Source: Sambucus nigra (lineage: Eukaryota; Streptophyta; Magnoliopsida; Dipsacales; Adoxaceae). From it: a stretch of 64,000 nucleotides of DNA. Every line of letters starts with the position of its first letter. The stretch's first letter is position 1. The translations under genes were made by a program, and so were the position numbers. This document shows positions 46,451-57,432 of this stretch, in pieces. Where the stretch lies: assembly GCA_949130495.1 (NCBI GenBank), contig OX422207.1, positions 829,596,073 to 829,660,072 on the forward strand, in the 5' to 3' direction. The notes under the pieces were generated by a model. The model was not told the DNA's origin. It saw nothing but the letters and a program-made list of their open reading frames with translations, and ran no database searches.

Positions 46451-48377
46451 GTCATTAGTTGCAACTCTATGGCTACATGATGATTCTGGTGTTGGATAGG
46501 TCTTGGATATCATCTACATAGTTGGCACACCATTTTTGACAAGGTTTTTCACATTTGTTCACCACAAGGTGCTTAAACGTTGGTAAAACATTGTTTATTT
46601 AAATGTTTTTGGTCCATTACATTTTTTTTCAATTTCACAAGTTACATAAGTATTAGGCAGATTATCATGAAGATAAAACGCATTCAAGAGTTTCAATTTT
46701 TATGTTCAGATTATGGGCTTGATTATGATCCATTCATCAAATCTACTAGAGATATTTAATGTTTTTGTAACTTTAATAACACCTATTGATTTTTTAAATA
46801 CTCAATTTGTAATTTGTATCACTTAGTTCATTTTTATTTGAACTTATTTCTTATTGATTTTTTACGGGTGTTGTGATGGCCAAAGTGTTTCTTTTGTAAA
46901 ACTTGGGTAGTAGAGAATCCCTAAAACCTTTTATATCTCTGATCCCCAGTCATTAATGATCTAAAGTTTTGTTTTGTGTGGAGTTATTAATACGAGCACA
47001 ATACCTACAAGCAAAGTGAGTTGTAATTGTCGATTTGTTTTTTTTTGGAATTTTATGATCGTAGGATTTTAACTGTGTGGTGTACACTAACTGCCATGAA
47101 TAAAATTCTTAGTATTCAAGTCATGTTTTCCATAAATCAAAATTCGTAAAAAATATTATATTTTCAATTGGATGTTTGGGGATGTAGTTTTTATCTTTTT
47201 AATTTTATTTTGGTCCTTTAATGAATATGCATTGGGTATGGATGTTTGTATATCGATAACTCCTCAATAGAATTACATGGATGGCGATGGTGAGGGTATG
47301 CACTATACATCTTTATGCATTTTAGTTTTGTTTGATGAATTTGGGTTATTTGAATATTTTTTGATTGGTTGTTATCCCTCAAGCATGGTGGATAGTCAAA
47401 TAAATAAAGGAGATTATGTCAATTTTTTAAATACTTTGGTTATTTGAGGCACAATGTGAATTAGATTCATGAATATTGTATATTTTATGTTATATGTGAA
47501 TTTGTTTGACGAATTTAGACTATTTGAATGTTGTTGGCCTATTTTTTATTTGTTAAGCAAGGTGGATAGTCCTATAAACAAATGATATTATGAACATTTT
47601 TTTATAAATTATACTTTGTTTGGTTGGGGAATGAAATTTTTATCGTTTTGTAATTATGTAATTTGGAAATTTTTGCCATTTTGTGATTATGTACTTTGGA
47701 AAAATTTTGTTGTACCTTCAAGCACGGGTATTATATATAACCCTTTTTATTTCTCCATCACAAATTTTTTTTCCTTACCTTGGGCCCCGCACCCTTTTGT
47801 TCAAAGATTTTCTGTCGCCTACTGCCTTGGGAAATGTGGCTCCATTTATGGGCCTCGCCGTCACCTAGACTTATATTCCTACGACCGCTGATACAAGATC
47901 TTTTTTATTTGGATAAATCTACATGGATCCAATTTTGTACCCTTTTCCCATACCCAATGTATTAAAATGATATACCTTGTTATTGTGGGTCCCGCCAGGA
48001 CATAAAGTACAATTTCATATCAGCCTTGTTTTATTAGGCGAGTACCATGGACCCTTTTTATTTACATTTGTCATATGTGTTCGGCCATATCAAACGCCAA
48101 ATTGACAAATCTGTGGGAGATTTTAAAAAGTATAAATCTTTGGTGTGGAGTAGTTCATAATCGATGGTTCTCTTTCTCAACAACTCTTAGCATATATGAT
48201 ACCCCCCAAAAAATCTTGCTTCGAGATTTGTTCATTTCGTACAATTTCTATATTGGCTTAGAATTGACATTGGGGCACGCCCATGTCAATTTGATTGAAA
48301 ATTGTGTCGCCGATCACATTATCCTAGTGGATGTATCCTCTTTTTACCAACACCTATGTTTCATAAAATAAGAGTAG
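46451..48377. other. AT-rich stretch without recognisable genes
   Basis: Only short random frames. An imperfect ~105-bp direct repeat is present (47327-47431 and 47498-47604; shared TTTGTTTGA.GAATTT, TATTTGAAT, AGCA.GGTGGATAGTC). No gene or element end recognised. Confidence 0.5.
47327..47604. repeat. Imperfect direct repeat of ~105 bp
   Basis: Two copies, 47327-47431 and 47498-47604, about 75% alike by eye, both ending in ATTATG(T/A).AA.TTTTTT. Confidence 0.65.
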
Positions 48378-48462
48378 CACTACACGAACACGGTTTCATA
48401 CCCATTTGCTTACCCGCCTAACAAAATAAAAAAGAGATGGCCCACCACAAACCAAGCTAAAC
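48378..48462 (+). repeat. Left terminal inverted repeat of the Mutator-like element
   Basis: Pairs with 50691-50774 across its full length with about ten differences. Confidence 0.9.
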
Positions 48463-50409
48463 AATACGAAGAATGTACTTCTCGGTTGCCAAAAAATAGA
48501 CTTACACATCTTGTCTTCATTATTGGTTGTCAAGTCAGCAACTTCATAAAAGGCATTGCGCATCTTGTCAAAGCGCTCATTTTCAGGGTGGAACGCCCAA
48601 TTAGAGTATATGATTTTCACTTTTGTGTTCTTCCTCTTAACATATTTCCACCATCTACGAAGAATGTACTTTCGTGTATAATTTTAACCTTTTTATTAAT
48701 CAACACGGTAATAGCATGCCTGCATAAGATCCCTCTAAATTCAAATAATTGACAGGTGCAATTTATATCACAATCATCCTCCTTAAACCACACAGAATAG
48801 TTTGCACGATGATTTGTCTCTCCAACCATATCCTCACAAATGTCATATCTAACACAACAACATTCCTCGTTAATACGACATATTTCACAATAAATCTTCC
48901 CGGTCAACTCAATTTGGAATTCTCTAAATTTTGAAGTGGTGTAATCATCTTGAAGTTGCTTTTCAATTGCATAACGGGTAATACATGGTATGAAGGAGTT
49001 GAAGAAGTTGAAGGAGTTGTAGTCACTTTGTTCCTCCTTTTGTACTTTACTTCGTAATGCATTTTTATATTATTCGGCAAATTATTTTAGTATCATTTTT
49101 GAATTCACATAGCCATCGAATAACGCATTCATGCTCTCACTTCTTTGAGTCAATGACATTCCCGCCCAAAAAATATTCTTCATAAATGTAGGGACCCAAC
49201 GGTTCCTCTCTTCAGGTAAGCCACTCAACCACTCATTATCATGGAGTTGAAATTTTTTAATGAATATTTTCCAACGTTCTTCAAATTCCACGGGCGTCGA
49301 TGAATCATAAACATCATTTTGTCTTTCATACTTCATTGATTCATATTTATTATAACTTCACAATTTTTTGGGCAATTTCTTCAATATGTGCCATAAGCAC
49401 CATCTATGTCGTGTATCCGGGAAAACAACCTCAATAGATTTTTTCATTACTTTTTCTAGGTCGGTAATAATTGTAGATGGAGGATGGTCATTCATACATG
49501 TTAGCCATGTTTTAAAAATCCAAGTGAATGTCTTAACATCTTCATTAGATATTAATCCACACCCCAATAATGTTGAATGACCATGATGATTTACACCAAC
49601 AAATGGAGCAAATGGATTGTCATATTTATTTGTTAAGTACATAGTGTCGAATGTGACATCATCTCGAAATTCTTCACATGCAGCCCTACTCCGTGCATCT
49701 GCCCAAAATACATTTTTTATGCGACACTCGACATCAAAATCCATCACATAAAAAAAGTTGGCATTGCTGGTTTGCATTTTCATGAAGTAGTTTTGAAGAG
49801 CCATAGCATCACCATTCCCGAGTCTTAACCGCCTCAACTTATCAATAAAATTATAGCAATCTTTATCTAAAAATCGGAAATTCTCATGTCCAGTTGCTTC
49901 AATTGCCAATGAAGTAAAATTCTTGCATGGTCGGATACCCGCTTTGTCATTCATTTCAAGCCTTTATTTAACAAATGAACTTATGACCGGGTTATTTTTA
50001 TAAAATCTTGCTATTCCGGGGCTCACCCTATGATTATATTCCAAGTTTACAATTGACACCCGTCATTTTTCATCGGAGCAAAATAAAATTCTTACTTTGG
50101 CCTTTTAATAAGTTCTCTCAACAGGACGCTTTTTAAAAATACTTTTTTTGTTGCTTTCTGGTTTTTCGGCACGAGAGCATGCCACTACAATAAAGTCGAT
50201 CCCTTTGTTTGGATTTTTCCCAATGATCTTCTTTTAATAGGAAATCCCTTTTCATTACCATATTTTTTATAGTAGTAAAAAAATAGTTCAAATGTATCAA
50301 ACTCCATTCTGATTTCGGGATCTCTTATTTCATTGGCCTCAACTGCTTCATTTTTATTTTCCTCGTCATTAACAAAAATATCATCCATTTCATCACTAGA
50401 AGATATCAT
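48400..50409 (-). pseudogene. FAR1/FHY3-type Mutator transposase
   Basis: Minus-strand frames give the full domain order. 50185-50409: N-terminal acidic region, then the start of the FAR1 DNA-binding domain (FDTFELFFYYYKKYGNEKGFPIKRRSLGKI). 49954-50185 has stops and frame changes. 49358-49954: DDE transposase core with FFYVMDFD, DVTFDTMYLTNKYDNPFAPFVGVNHHG, IITDLEKVMKK and RHRWCLWHI. 49082-49336: FEERW and QRSESMNALFDGYVNSK. 48617-48907: SWIM zinc finger CTCQLFEFRGILCRHA (CXC...CXH intact). At least three frame breaks disable it. The domesticated light-signalling factors FHY3/FAR1 come from the same family, but the surrounding TIRs show that this is a transposon. Confidence 0.88.
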
Positions 50410-50503
50410 TTCTGGTCCTACAATTTTTTTATAGCAACAAAAGAAAAAACACCAATGTCACTAAGAAACAAAATACCAATAAGAGTGCTTATTTACAGAT
50501 TTA

Positions 50504-50505
<2 letters not shown>

Positions 50506-50554
<49 letters not shown>
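50506..50554. repeat. (AG)24 microsatellite
   Basis: About 49 bp of pure AG inside the Mutator-like element, upstream of the transposase start (minus strand), so in its presumed promoter or leader. Confidence 0.95.
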
Positions 50555-50556
<2 letters not shown>

Positions 50557-50690
50557 ACTTGTTACTTGTCGGAGAATTTGATCAAAGATTGCCACTTGTG
50601 GGTATTGTTTACTGTTTGAAATTTGGCGCCACAAAGACTTTGTTCAGATTACTATTATTTTTAGTTTAGATTTGGGAAATTGTGGGTATA

Positions 50691-50774
50691 GTTTAGCTTG
50701 GTTTGTGGTGGGCCATCTCTTTTGTTCTTGTTAGGCGGGTAAGGAAACGGGTATGAAACTGCGTTCATGTAGTG
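50691..50774 (-). repeat. Right terminal inverted repeat of the Mutator-like element
   Basis: Reverse complement of 48378-48462 with about ten differences. Confidence 0.9.
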
Positions 50775-51494
50775 TTTTCCCAAAAATAAACTTATATTAT
50801 CTTTATAATTTTTACCTCCTCTGACGATGTGTGATATAAGACTTAAAAGAAGTTTTGGGCCCCATTTCTATTAAAAATTCTTTGACCGTCCAACTACTCT
50901 TCCAACCATGCCTCGTTAGTAAGTATCTCCAAAAGATATGGTTTTCATTTTTTGTCTATTCCATAAACTCTAAGTCCATCTCCAGTTGAGAGGCTAAAAA
51001 AGATGTATATTTACATTGTGAGAGGTTAATTGTTTCGATGCTGCACACACTGGAGAGGGTAAAAGAATGTGTAAATGTGAGTTGGGCGTGCTGGACGGAC
51101 GAATGTCAGCCGTCCAAGGCTGGACGGATGACTGACACCCATCCAGCCAAACCCCCCCTTAACGGTCCAAAATTCAACCATTATAAATCCGTCTGTTACA
51201 ACTATATCTGTTATAAAATAAACATAATTAAAAACCAACCCCAATAAATACCATTCCAATTTACCTCCTTCTCATTTCATATAAATTCCAAATACCTTAT
51301 TTGTTTTCATACCAATTGTAATACCTTCCATAACAAATTCCATATTTTCAGTCCAATTTACAACACTCATATTTATTTATATTATTAAACAATTTTATTA
51401 TCCAAAATGCATTCTATTAAAAGGAAATGGTGTGGCAAAATCGCTAAACCAAATGAGAATCCCCCCAACCAATCTTCCCAATCGTGTATAGAAA
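50775..51494. other. Spacer before the PMD pseudogene; possible element end
   Basis: No gene. 50965-51150 has features common near plant DNA-transposon ends (CCATCTCCAGTTGAGAGGC, CACACACTGGAGAGGG) and a GGACGGA/CCGTCC/GGACGGA inverted cluster (51095-51128). No partner end found. Confidence 0.35.
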
Positions 51495-53050
51495 TTTGGT
51501 TCTGGTGTATGACGATAGTACACCACATGTGAGAGACGTAATTGTTGATCCTAATACGCATGCAAACGAGAGTTAATTTCACATGCGCGGGAGTCTACAA
51601 GGTCCGATTGAAGTGTATGCCCGTTTAGTTGATGTTTCAAAAGTTCGAGATATCATTGACAATTTCGGATTCAATCATTTGCTTAGGGGAATGTCTCCTA
51701 ATTCGGACAATCAAATGACGGGACCGCTAATTAGTAGGTGGTCGGAGATAACACATATATTTCACCTACAATGTGTGGAGTTAGGGATTACCCCTTTCGA
51801 TTTTGTGCATTTATCCGGTAATATTTGAATATAATTCTATGTAATTTATTTTATTCACCTATATTATTTAAGAATTTTTCGGTAATTAATACTTCTTAAA
51901 TTTCTCCATTTTATAAGAATTCAAATTGGAATCCATCTAATTTTGCCCCCTTTCCTACGAGTAGTCCATATACCGTGAATAAAATATTCGAATTATATTT
52001 TCTCGGAATAAGCCATCCAGAGCGCAAAGGATGGAATATATCCTACAGAACCCTAAAATTGTACATGTTTCTGTGGCGTGCGCAAGCTTCAGAGCATATA
52101 TTAGCGAGCACAGAACAAATCGCTCATTCTTTTATTATTTTCGTGATGAGTTTCCAATTTTTTTTTACTGGCGTTAATTCAGTATTTTTGGATTGGGTGC
52201 CATTTTTACACAAACTAAACAATATGGCTGATAGGGATTAGGGTTCTTCCATTCTTGCACGAGTTTACTGTGCCCTCGACGCATGCACCACAAATGAGCA
52301 AAAACAGTTAATTATTTCTGGAAAATTGTAGAGGTAAAGTCTTCTCTAATTACACATTTTAATTTTCTCGATAATTTATAAAAGTACTTGTTTTATGAGT
52401 AATCAATTATTAATGACTTGTTATTTAAATTTTCAATACCTAGGGTACGAGTATCTCCGTACGATGGCTCTACTCTTGCTCGACCATGCAGGAGCAACTA
52501 GAAATGCGTTCTACCGAGTCAATTATATGGCAACCATTTATGGAATTTCCTGAAAACTAGTTAGAAGTCCCTAGAGTTGCGCATAATTTAGTTCAAAGAT
52601 GGTACATGATTTTTTATCCAGAGTTAGTTAGAACTTCGTACCTTGTAGACCGCTGCCACCGTCAATTGACAAGCCATATTGCTATTCTCGATAACTCGCC
52701 TTATCCAATGTCATTCATTCCAAGAAACATATATATGCAACACATCAGAAATTGGGAACCTGCAATTGCTCGTGTGACAATGTCATCGCAAGAGGAATGA
52801 CTTATATACTGGAAGATTACGGGTAAGGGTGCAATTCTACCCCCAGTATTTCGCTGGCAAAACCACGACGGGTTTGGGTTTGCCCCGATTGTACCAGATG
52901 ATGTACGGTACCCATCGCACCATCAGATAGATGGGAGGATCCACATATGTACAACATACAAGGACAATATTCCTTTTCATATTTCTACCCTTAACACGGG
53001 ATGTTGAAGTTGTCAATTTAAGTGGGATGGCACAACAGTCCTTCAATTAG
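51495..53050 (+). pseudogene. Plant mobile domain (PMD) transposon-type gene, degenerate
   Basis: Frames across 51495-51828 read VYDDSTPHVRDVIVDPNTHA, then MRGSLQGPIEVYARLVDVSK, RDIIDNFGFNHLL and GPLISRWSEITHIFHLQCVELGITPFDFVHLSG. This is the N-terminal half of the PMD domain, found in MULE- and Ty3-borne genes and the MAIL1/MAIN-type host proteins. The frame appears to be split by an intron (donor near 51820, acceptor near 51915) and resumes with YFLGISHPE, VFLDWVPFLHKL, SILARVYCALDACTT (51975-52300), matching the later PMD part. Beyond 52450 only broken matches remain. Stops show it is inactive. A coiled-coil-like stretch (KSKMLERELMLMRMLREKDEEIAHL, 53150-53231) may be its C-terminus. Confidence 0.7.
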
Positions 53051-53689
53051 ATCCGCCCAGTACACCAAATCATTTACCTTCCTAAGTAAATACTACTCAT
53101 GCTCACAATGGAATGATATGGTATTTTTAAGAGAGGACTACATCCAGAAAATTAAATCCAAAATGTTAGAACGTGAGCTTATGTTAATGAGGATGTTACG
53201 CGAGAAAGATGAAGAGATTGCACATCTGTGAGGCGCGGGACCGAGCTAATCTTCGGGACACTATCCCATTCCGCAACACACACTGCCTTACATATACGGA
53301 GATGAATATCCTATTACTTCCCCTAATATTGCCAAGTCACCCTCACAAAATTCCGGAGGATCGACTACACAACCATCTCTTGCCGATGATGCTTTTGGAA
53401 TTTTCAACACATTTTTTGGGTGCTAATAAAATCTTGTTCGAAATCTTGTTCATTTTTAATGGTAGTTTGCAATGTAAATGAATGTTGATATAATAAATTC
53501 TTGTTCGATTTATTGTTTATTTAATAAATTATGCCCTTCATTTTTAATAAATCATGCCCTTCATTTTTAATAATTATTAAATATATATTATTTTATAATC
53601 ATGCCCTTCATTTTTATTTCCATAGTAATAATTGTAATGTTTATAAATGTTCCACACCATTAATTAATTTGTGTTGTCCAATCGGTAGT
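53051..53689. other. Spacer after the PMD pseudogene
   Basis: Apart from the possible C-terminal fragment to 53231 and the short repeat at 53526-53612, I see nothing identifiable. Confidence 0.4.
53526..53612. repeat. Short repeat, three copies of ATGCCCTTCATTTTTA
   Basis: Three copies at roughly 53532, 53556 and 53599, the first two in tandem (24-bp unit TAATAAAT.ATGCCCTTCATTTT). Confidence 0.8.
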
Positions 53690-54519
53690 TAATGGGTTAT
53701 TTTTAAATTTATAATTTGTAGAGTTTATTTGAAGTGGAGGAATTATTTAAATCTGACGAATTTAGATTTAATTATTCGGATTATTATTGTGTCGCATTTT
53801 TGAGGTCGAAAATTAGAAAATGTTATAAAGTATTTCGAATGACAATTCTAATTGCACGGTTGTTTTCGAAAGGGTCGAGATAGTTGGAATAGATTACCCG
53901 GGGGTAGTAATCAGGTCTCGGGGCATTTTTAGGCTTAACCGAGCCCAAACGAGAGTGTTCGGGTCATTTGGGCTTGACCCATAAGCCTAACAACGAGATT
54001 AGGATTAATAAATCTAATTGTATGTGTATGGAACGAAAGTTAACATAACTCTAAACCTAAAAATTGAGAGCAAGGCAGAGGGAGCAATTGGGGATTAACA
54101 TGGAGTCTTTGAGAGACAAATCAAGGAGTAATTGAGGGTGTTGTTTGTGGAATCACCATCAACACCAAAGGAATCAGACTCTACCATTGTTAAGGCAAGT
54201 GGTTAATTTGCTGCAGTTGTAATTTTTTGATAACCAATTCATATTATGGTGATGTGTATAATCAAATATATTTTTGGGTGTGTGTTGAGAATTAAAATGG
54301 GTCTTTTGAATGAGAGTAGTATGTGTAGATTAATTAATCAATTGATGTGAGATTATGATATAGGACTGTTAAAATCAGATTGTAGGGTGAAAATTAGCAA
54401 GTATTGATGATTAATTTTGAATGTGAATGATGAATTGATATCGGTGGAATAAAAGCCAAAAAATACCCAATTTGATAAACATTAAATTTATGTAAATTTA
54501 TTGATGATTAAGGTTTCTA
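53690..54519 (+). repeat. LTR fragment G, distantly D/E/F-like
   Basis: Plus-strand order matches LTR D: GAAAGGGTCGAGATAGTTGGAA (shortened here) at 53868-53889, CAGGTCTCGGGGCATTTTTAGGC (53911-53933, partly), leader, then a GC splice donor at 54193-54200. No clean LTR start or end is visible; it stops where LTR F begins. The 5' limit is approximate. Confidence 0.65.
54193..54200 (+). promoter_or_regulatory. Predicted GC-AG splice donor in LTR fragment G
   Basis: TTAAG|GCAAGT, in the same order relative to the conserved GAGATAGT block as in LTR D. Confidence 0.45.
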
Positions 54520-56127
54520 GGTAGCTACTCCTTTATTCAAATTAATACAAAATGTCAAGTTGGTTCAGTACATAGCATCACAGTCGAAAAACATTTTAAC
54601 AATTACTAGCCACCTAATATTTAAAAAGTGAGTTGTCAATTTTAACTGAATTCGATTAACATACAACCAAAATAAATTATGAAATACTGATACCACAACC
54701 ACAATACAGTCGCAACAGAAAACAATGTAATAAACTGAATCTGGAGGAATACTCCTCACAACAATCCGAATACTGAAATAAACCAAATACAAGGCCTGAA
54801 TCATTAATTAGTTACATCCAAAACTGAATAAATAAATTGTCTCTAAGAAAAGGGGGCGATATGCCCTACAGATAAATAAGTCTGAAATGATATCAAGGTA
54901 GAGAGTGGAGGCATCTATAATCGAGGTACTGTAACTTCCACAGCAGTTACATCACGTCACTGGAATGGAACTCCTAGGCTTGGTGTCCTTGTGGCTGGGC
55001 ACCTAAAATATTTTTACAAGAAAAATAGATTTGAAAGCAAACGGGTCAGAGCCCGATTGTGAAAACAGTTTAAAATATAGCAAGTGTTTAATATCATTAA
55101 ACAGTGAATATAAAATACATGATAGTGCGTGCACTCACATGAGTTCCTCACCTCTCAACTAATAGTGCACGCCTAACGTACCCGTACCCGTTCTAGTTAT
55201 TTCACTATCTAACTAGTCCAATTTACCACCTAACTCTACTAAGCTACTAAGGTTCAATTCTCGACATTTTGATATAAACAGAGAGTTTCACTTTTCTTTT
55301 TATTTCTCAAAATTAGTGACAATAACTACTAGGGATTTTCCATTTTTAACTCTACTAAAAATGTTACTATTATTCACACTTACATATATAATAACAGTTC
55401 ATTTCAATTATCAGTATATTAATCTCATCATAAATATACAATAATGGCACCCCGAGGCTAAGCTGCGGTGCATACACACTCTGCTATCAAATCCCTGTAC
55501 ATCACGTACATAAGGACCACGTATTCCAAATCTCTGAGGAACCGTTTCAATAGGTAATAATCACACATAATGGAGGAGAACATAGTTCACATCACATGGG
55601 TCACGCACATACCTATGCTCCCATGATCAGCAGACTTATTAACTCCCCAATAATTCATTCTCTGACCTATGTCCTCGAGGTACCAATCTAAATCCCCCCG
55701 TAGGCACACAAAGATTAGATGGCCCTGATCGAACGCCGACCTCCCGTGATAGCAAGTATGGTAGGTATTTTATACACAGATAAACACATATACTAAGCAT
55801 TCACACATCTTAGATATCTTATAATATTAGTTGAGGTATATGTCACATTCCTATACCGACATTAAATGTTGCATGTTTACAAGTCCCCGAATAATATACA
55901 TTAAAAATTGTCAACTCTTCTCACGTTGCAAATTCAAGTACTTACGACCTAACCCGTAGAAGTCACCCGGTCTATTATATAAGTCTAACTTTTAATCCTC
56001 AACGTACTCCGATCTCACAACTATACCCACTAATCGTAAGGGAAGAATAACACTCAATTAAATAAGCCTACGGAAAACTCGAAACCAAAATCGAGCCTAA
56101 AAGACCATTCTGTGAACTTGTTAGAAG

Positions 56128-56282
56128 TCACAGAAATCTCGTTCGAACGAGTGTCGTTCGAATGAATGGCTTCGAACGAACTCTGAATTCGTTAGAAGGG
56201 ACACTGGCATCTCGTTAGAAGCTCGTTTGAACGAGGTCGTTCGAACGACCTGGATTGGTCTTCTAACGAGACGGCAGGGAAC
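56128..56282 (-). repeat. CpG palindrome array in LTR F (GTTCGAAC type)
   Basis: Copies of CGTTCGAACG, TCGTTCGAA and CTCGTTAGAAG / CTTCTAACGAG in mixed orientation, as in D. It lies 1.11-1.26 kb from the LTR 5' end. The right LTR copy runs from about 63905 to the window end. Confidence 0.9.
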
Positions 56283-56713
56283 GCCCAGAATTTTTCCCAA
56301 TACGTTTTTCTTCATTTGTCTCTTCTCTAAATCCATCCTAAGGTCATCCCAATTACATTTTAATTTTTTTAAACTATCCTAAGTCTCCCTAGGTCACTCC
56401 TTAACATATTTTTGGGGTCAAATCTTACTAATCAACATGCAATAATCATAAATCCCCAATTCTTGCCCCAAACCCTATGAACATGAACTCAGAATTTAAT
56501 TGCACCTAAATACTCATCATTAATCCGCTTTTAAATAATCAAAGTTAAGTTTTGGGGTAAAAATTTCTCCCATAATCATTCTACATGCAATCCCTAACCA
56601 AACTTTAGAGTTTCTACAACAATTCCAATAGGTTTTCATCAAAACTTTCAAGTCAAATACAGTTTCTACACTAAACATGGAAGAAATATTCATTGAACTT
56701 AATAATATCAAAT

Positions 56714-56721
56714 ACTTGCCT
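56714..56721 (-). promoter_or_regulatory. Predicted GC-AG splice donor, LTR F left
   Basis: Minus strand TTAAG|GCAAGT, 671 bp from the LTR 5' end. The functional 5' LTR copy lies beyond the window. Confidence 0.5.
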
Positions 56722-57390
56722 TAAATTCGATGTTCTGATTCGTTGACGATCAAGGTTGGTTCTTTCTTCTTTTCGGTCTCAAATTCCTTTCAAAATGATG
56801 GTGGGGAGGTGGTTTGGTTTAGATCCTCCTTTAACCTCTCTTCTAACTTCTCTCAAAAACCTCTGTAGCCAACTCTCTCACTTTTGGATAATAATGGCCT
56901 TAGTGGCCCTTTTAATAATATCTAAATTACCTCTGAAATTCGTGGGTTTTAATCCCTTAATTTTTAAAATGGCCAAAATACCCTTCTAGGTTGCCGTTTG
57001 GCCTAAAAATGCCCGGGGACCCAAACTAAACTCCCGGCTAATGTTTTCTGACTATTTCGATCCTTCCGGACACGTTTGCACGCTCAAAATGACCATTCAG
57101 TTGATAAAATATAAATTACTTTTTAATCTAATAAAATTCATTCCTGACGCAATTGACACGCGCGTCCCAACTTAATTTCCCAAATTGTCGTATTTCTGCC
57201 TCATGACAATTTTAATATTTTCAATACTCATATATTACCATATATTCTCAGTAATATTTTATTTTAACATCATACACAAATACCAACTCACATCCCGCTA
57301 GTATTAAATTCTGGGTTAATTTCCAAATAAATTCTAATTTAATTTAATTAACCCAATAAATAAAAATCAATAAAATTACGGGGTATTACA

Positions 57391-57404
57391 TACTTCCTCC
57401 CTAA
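57391..57404 (-). promoter_or_regulatory. Polypurine tract of element F
   Basis: Minus strand TTAGGGAGGAAGTA directly before the LTR. Confidence 0.75.
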
Positions 57405-57432
57405 TAACAGAATTTTGTCCCGAAATTCGGAA

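Larger units (their letters stand above)
48378..50774 (-). mobile_element. Mutator-like element with 85-bp terminal inverted repeats
   Basis: The ends 48378-48462 and 50691-50774 are inverted repeats of about 85 bp, roughly 88% alike. Both begin CACTACA(C/T)GAAC and share TTTCATACCC, TTACCCGCCTAACAA and GAGATGGCCCACCACAAACC. They exactly bracket a FAR1-type transposase. No 9-bp target duplication is clear, and the outer bases may be worn, so the true tips may lie a few bases further out. Confidence 0.85.
54520..57390 (-). repeat. Left LTR of element F (3' LTR in element sense)
   Basis: It starts at GGTAGCTACTCC, missing TGTGACACCCCG and ~15 more bases present in the right LTR, and ends GGGGTATTACA at 57390. 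Same family as D: the same GTTCGAAC array (56128-56282) and GC donor (56714-56721). Confidence 0.92.

Noticed and set aside
46451..48377. Possible host gene in the 46.5-48.4 kb gap
   Set aside because: Open frames are short, overlapping and without codon or domain signal.
48378..50774. CACTA (En/Spm) element, because the ends start CACTACA
   Set aside because: The enclosed protein is a FAR1-type Mutator transposase with SWIM finger, the inverted repeats are ~85 bp, and no 3-bp duplication is visible.
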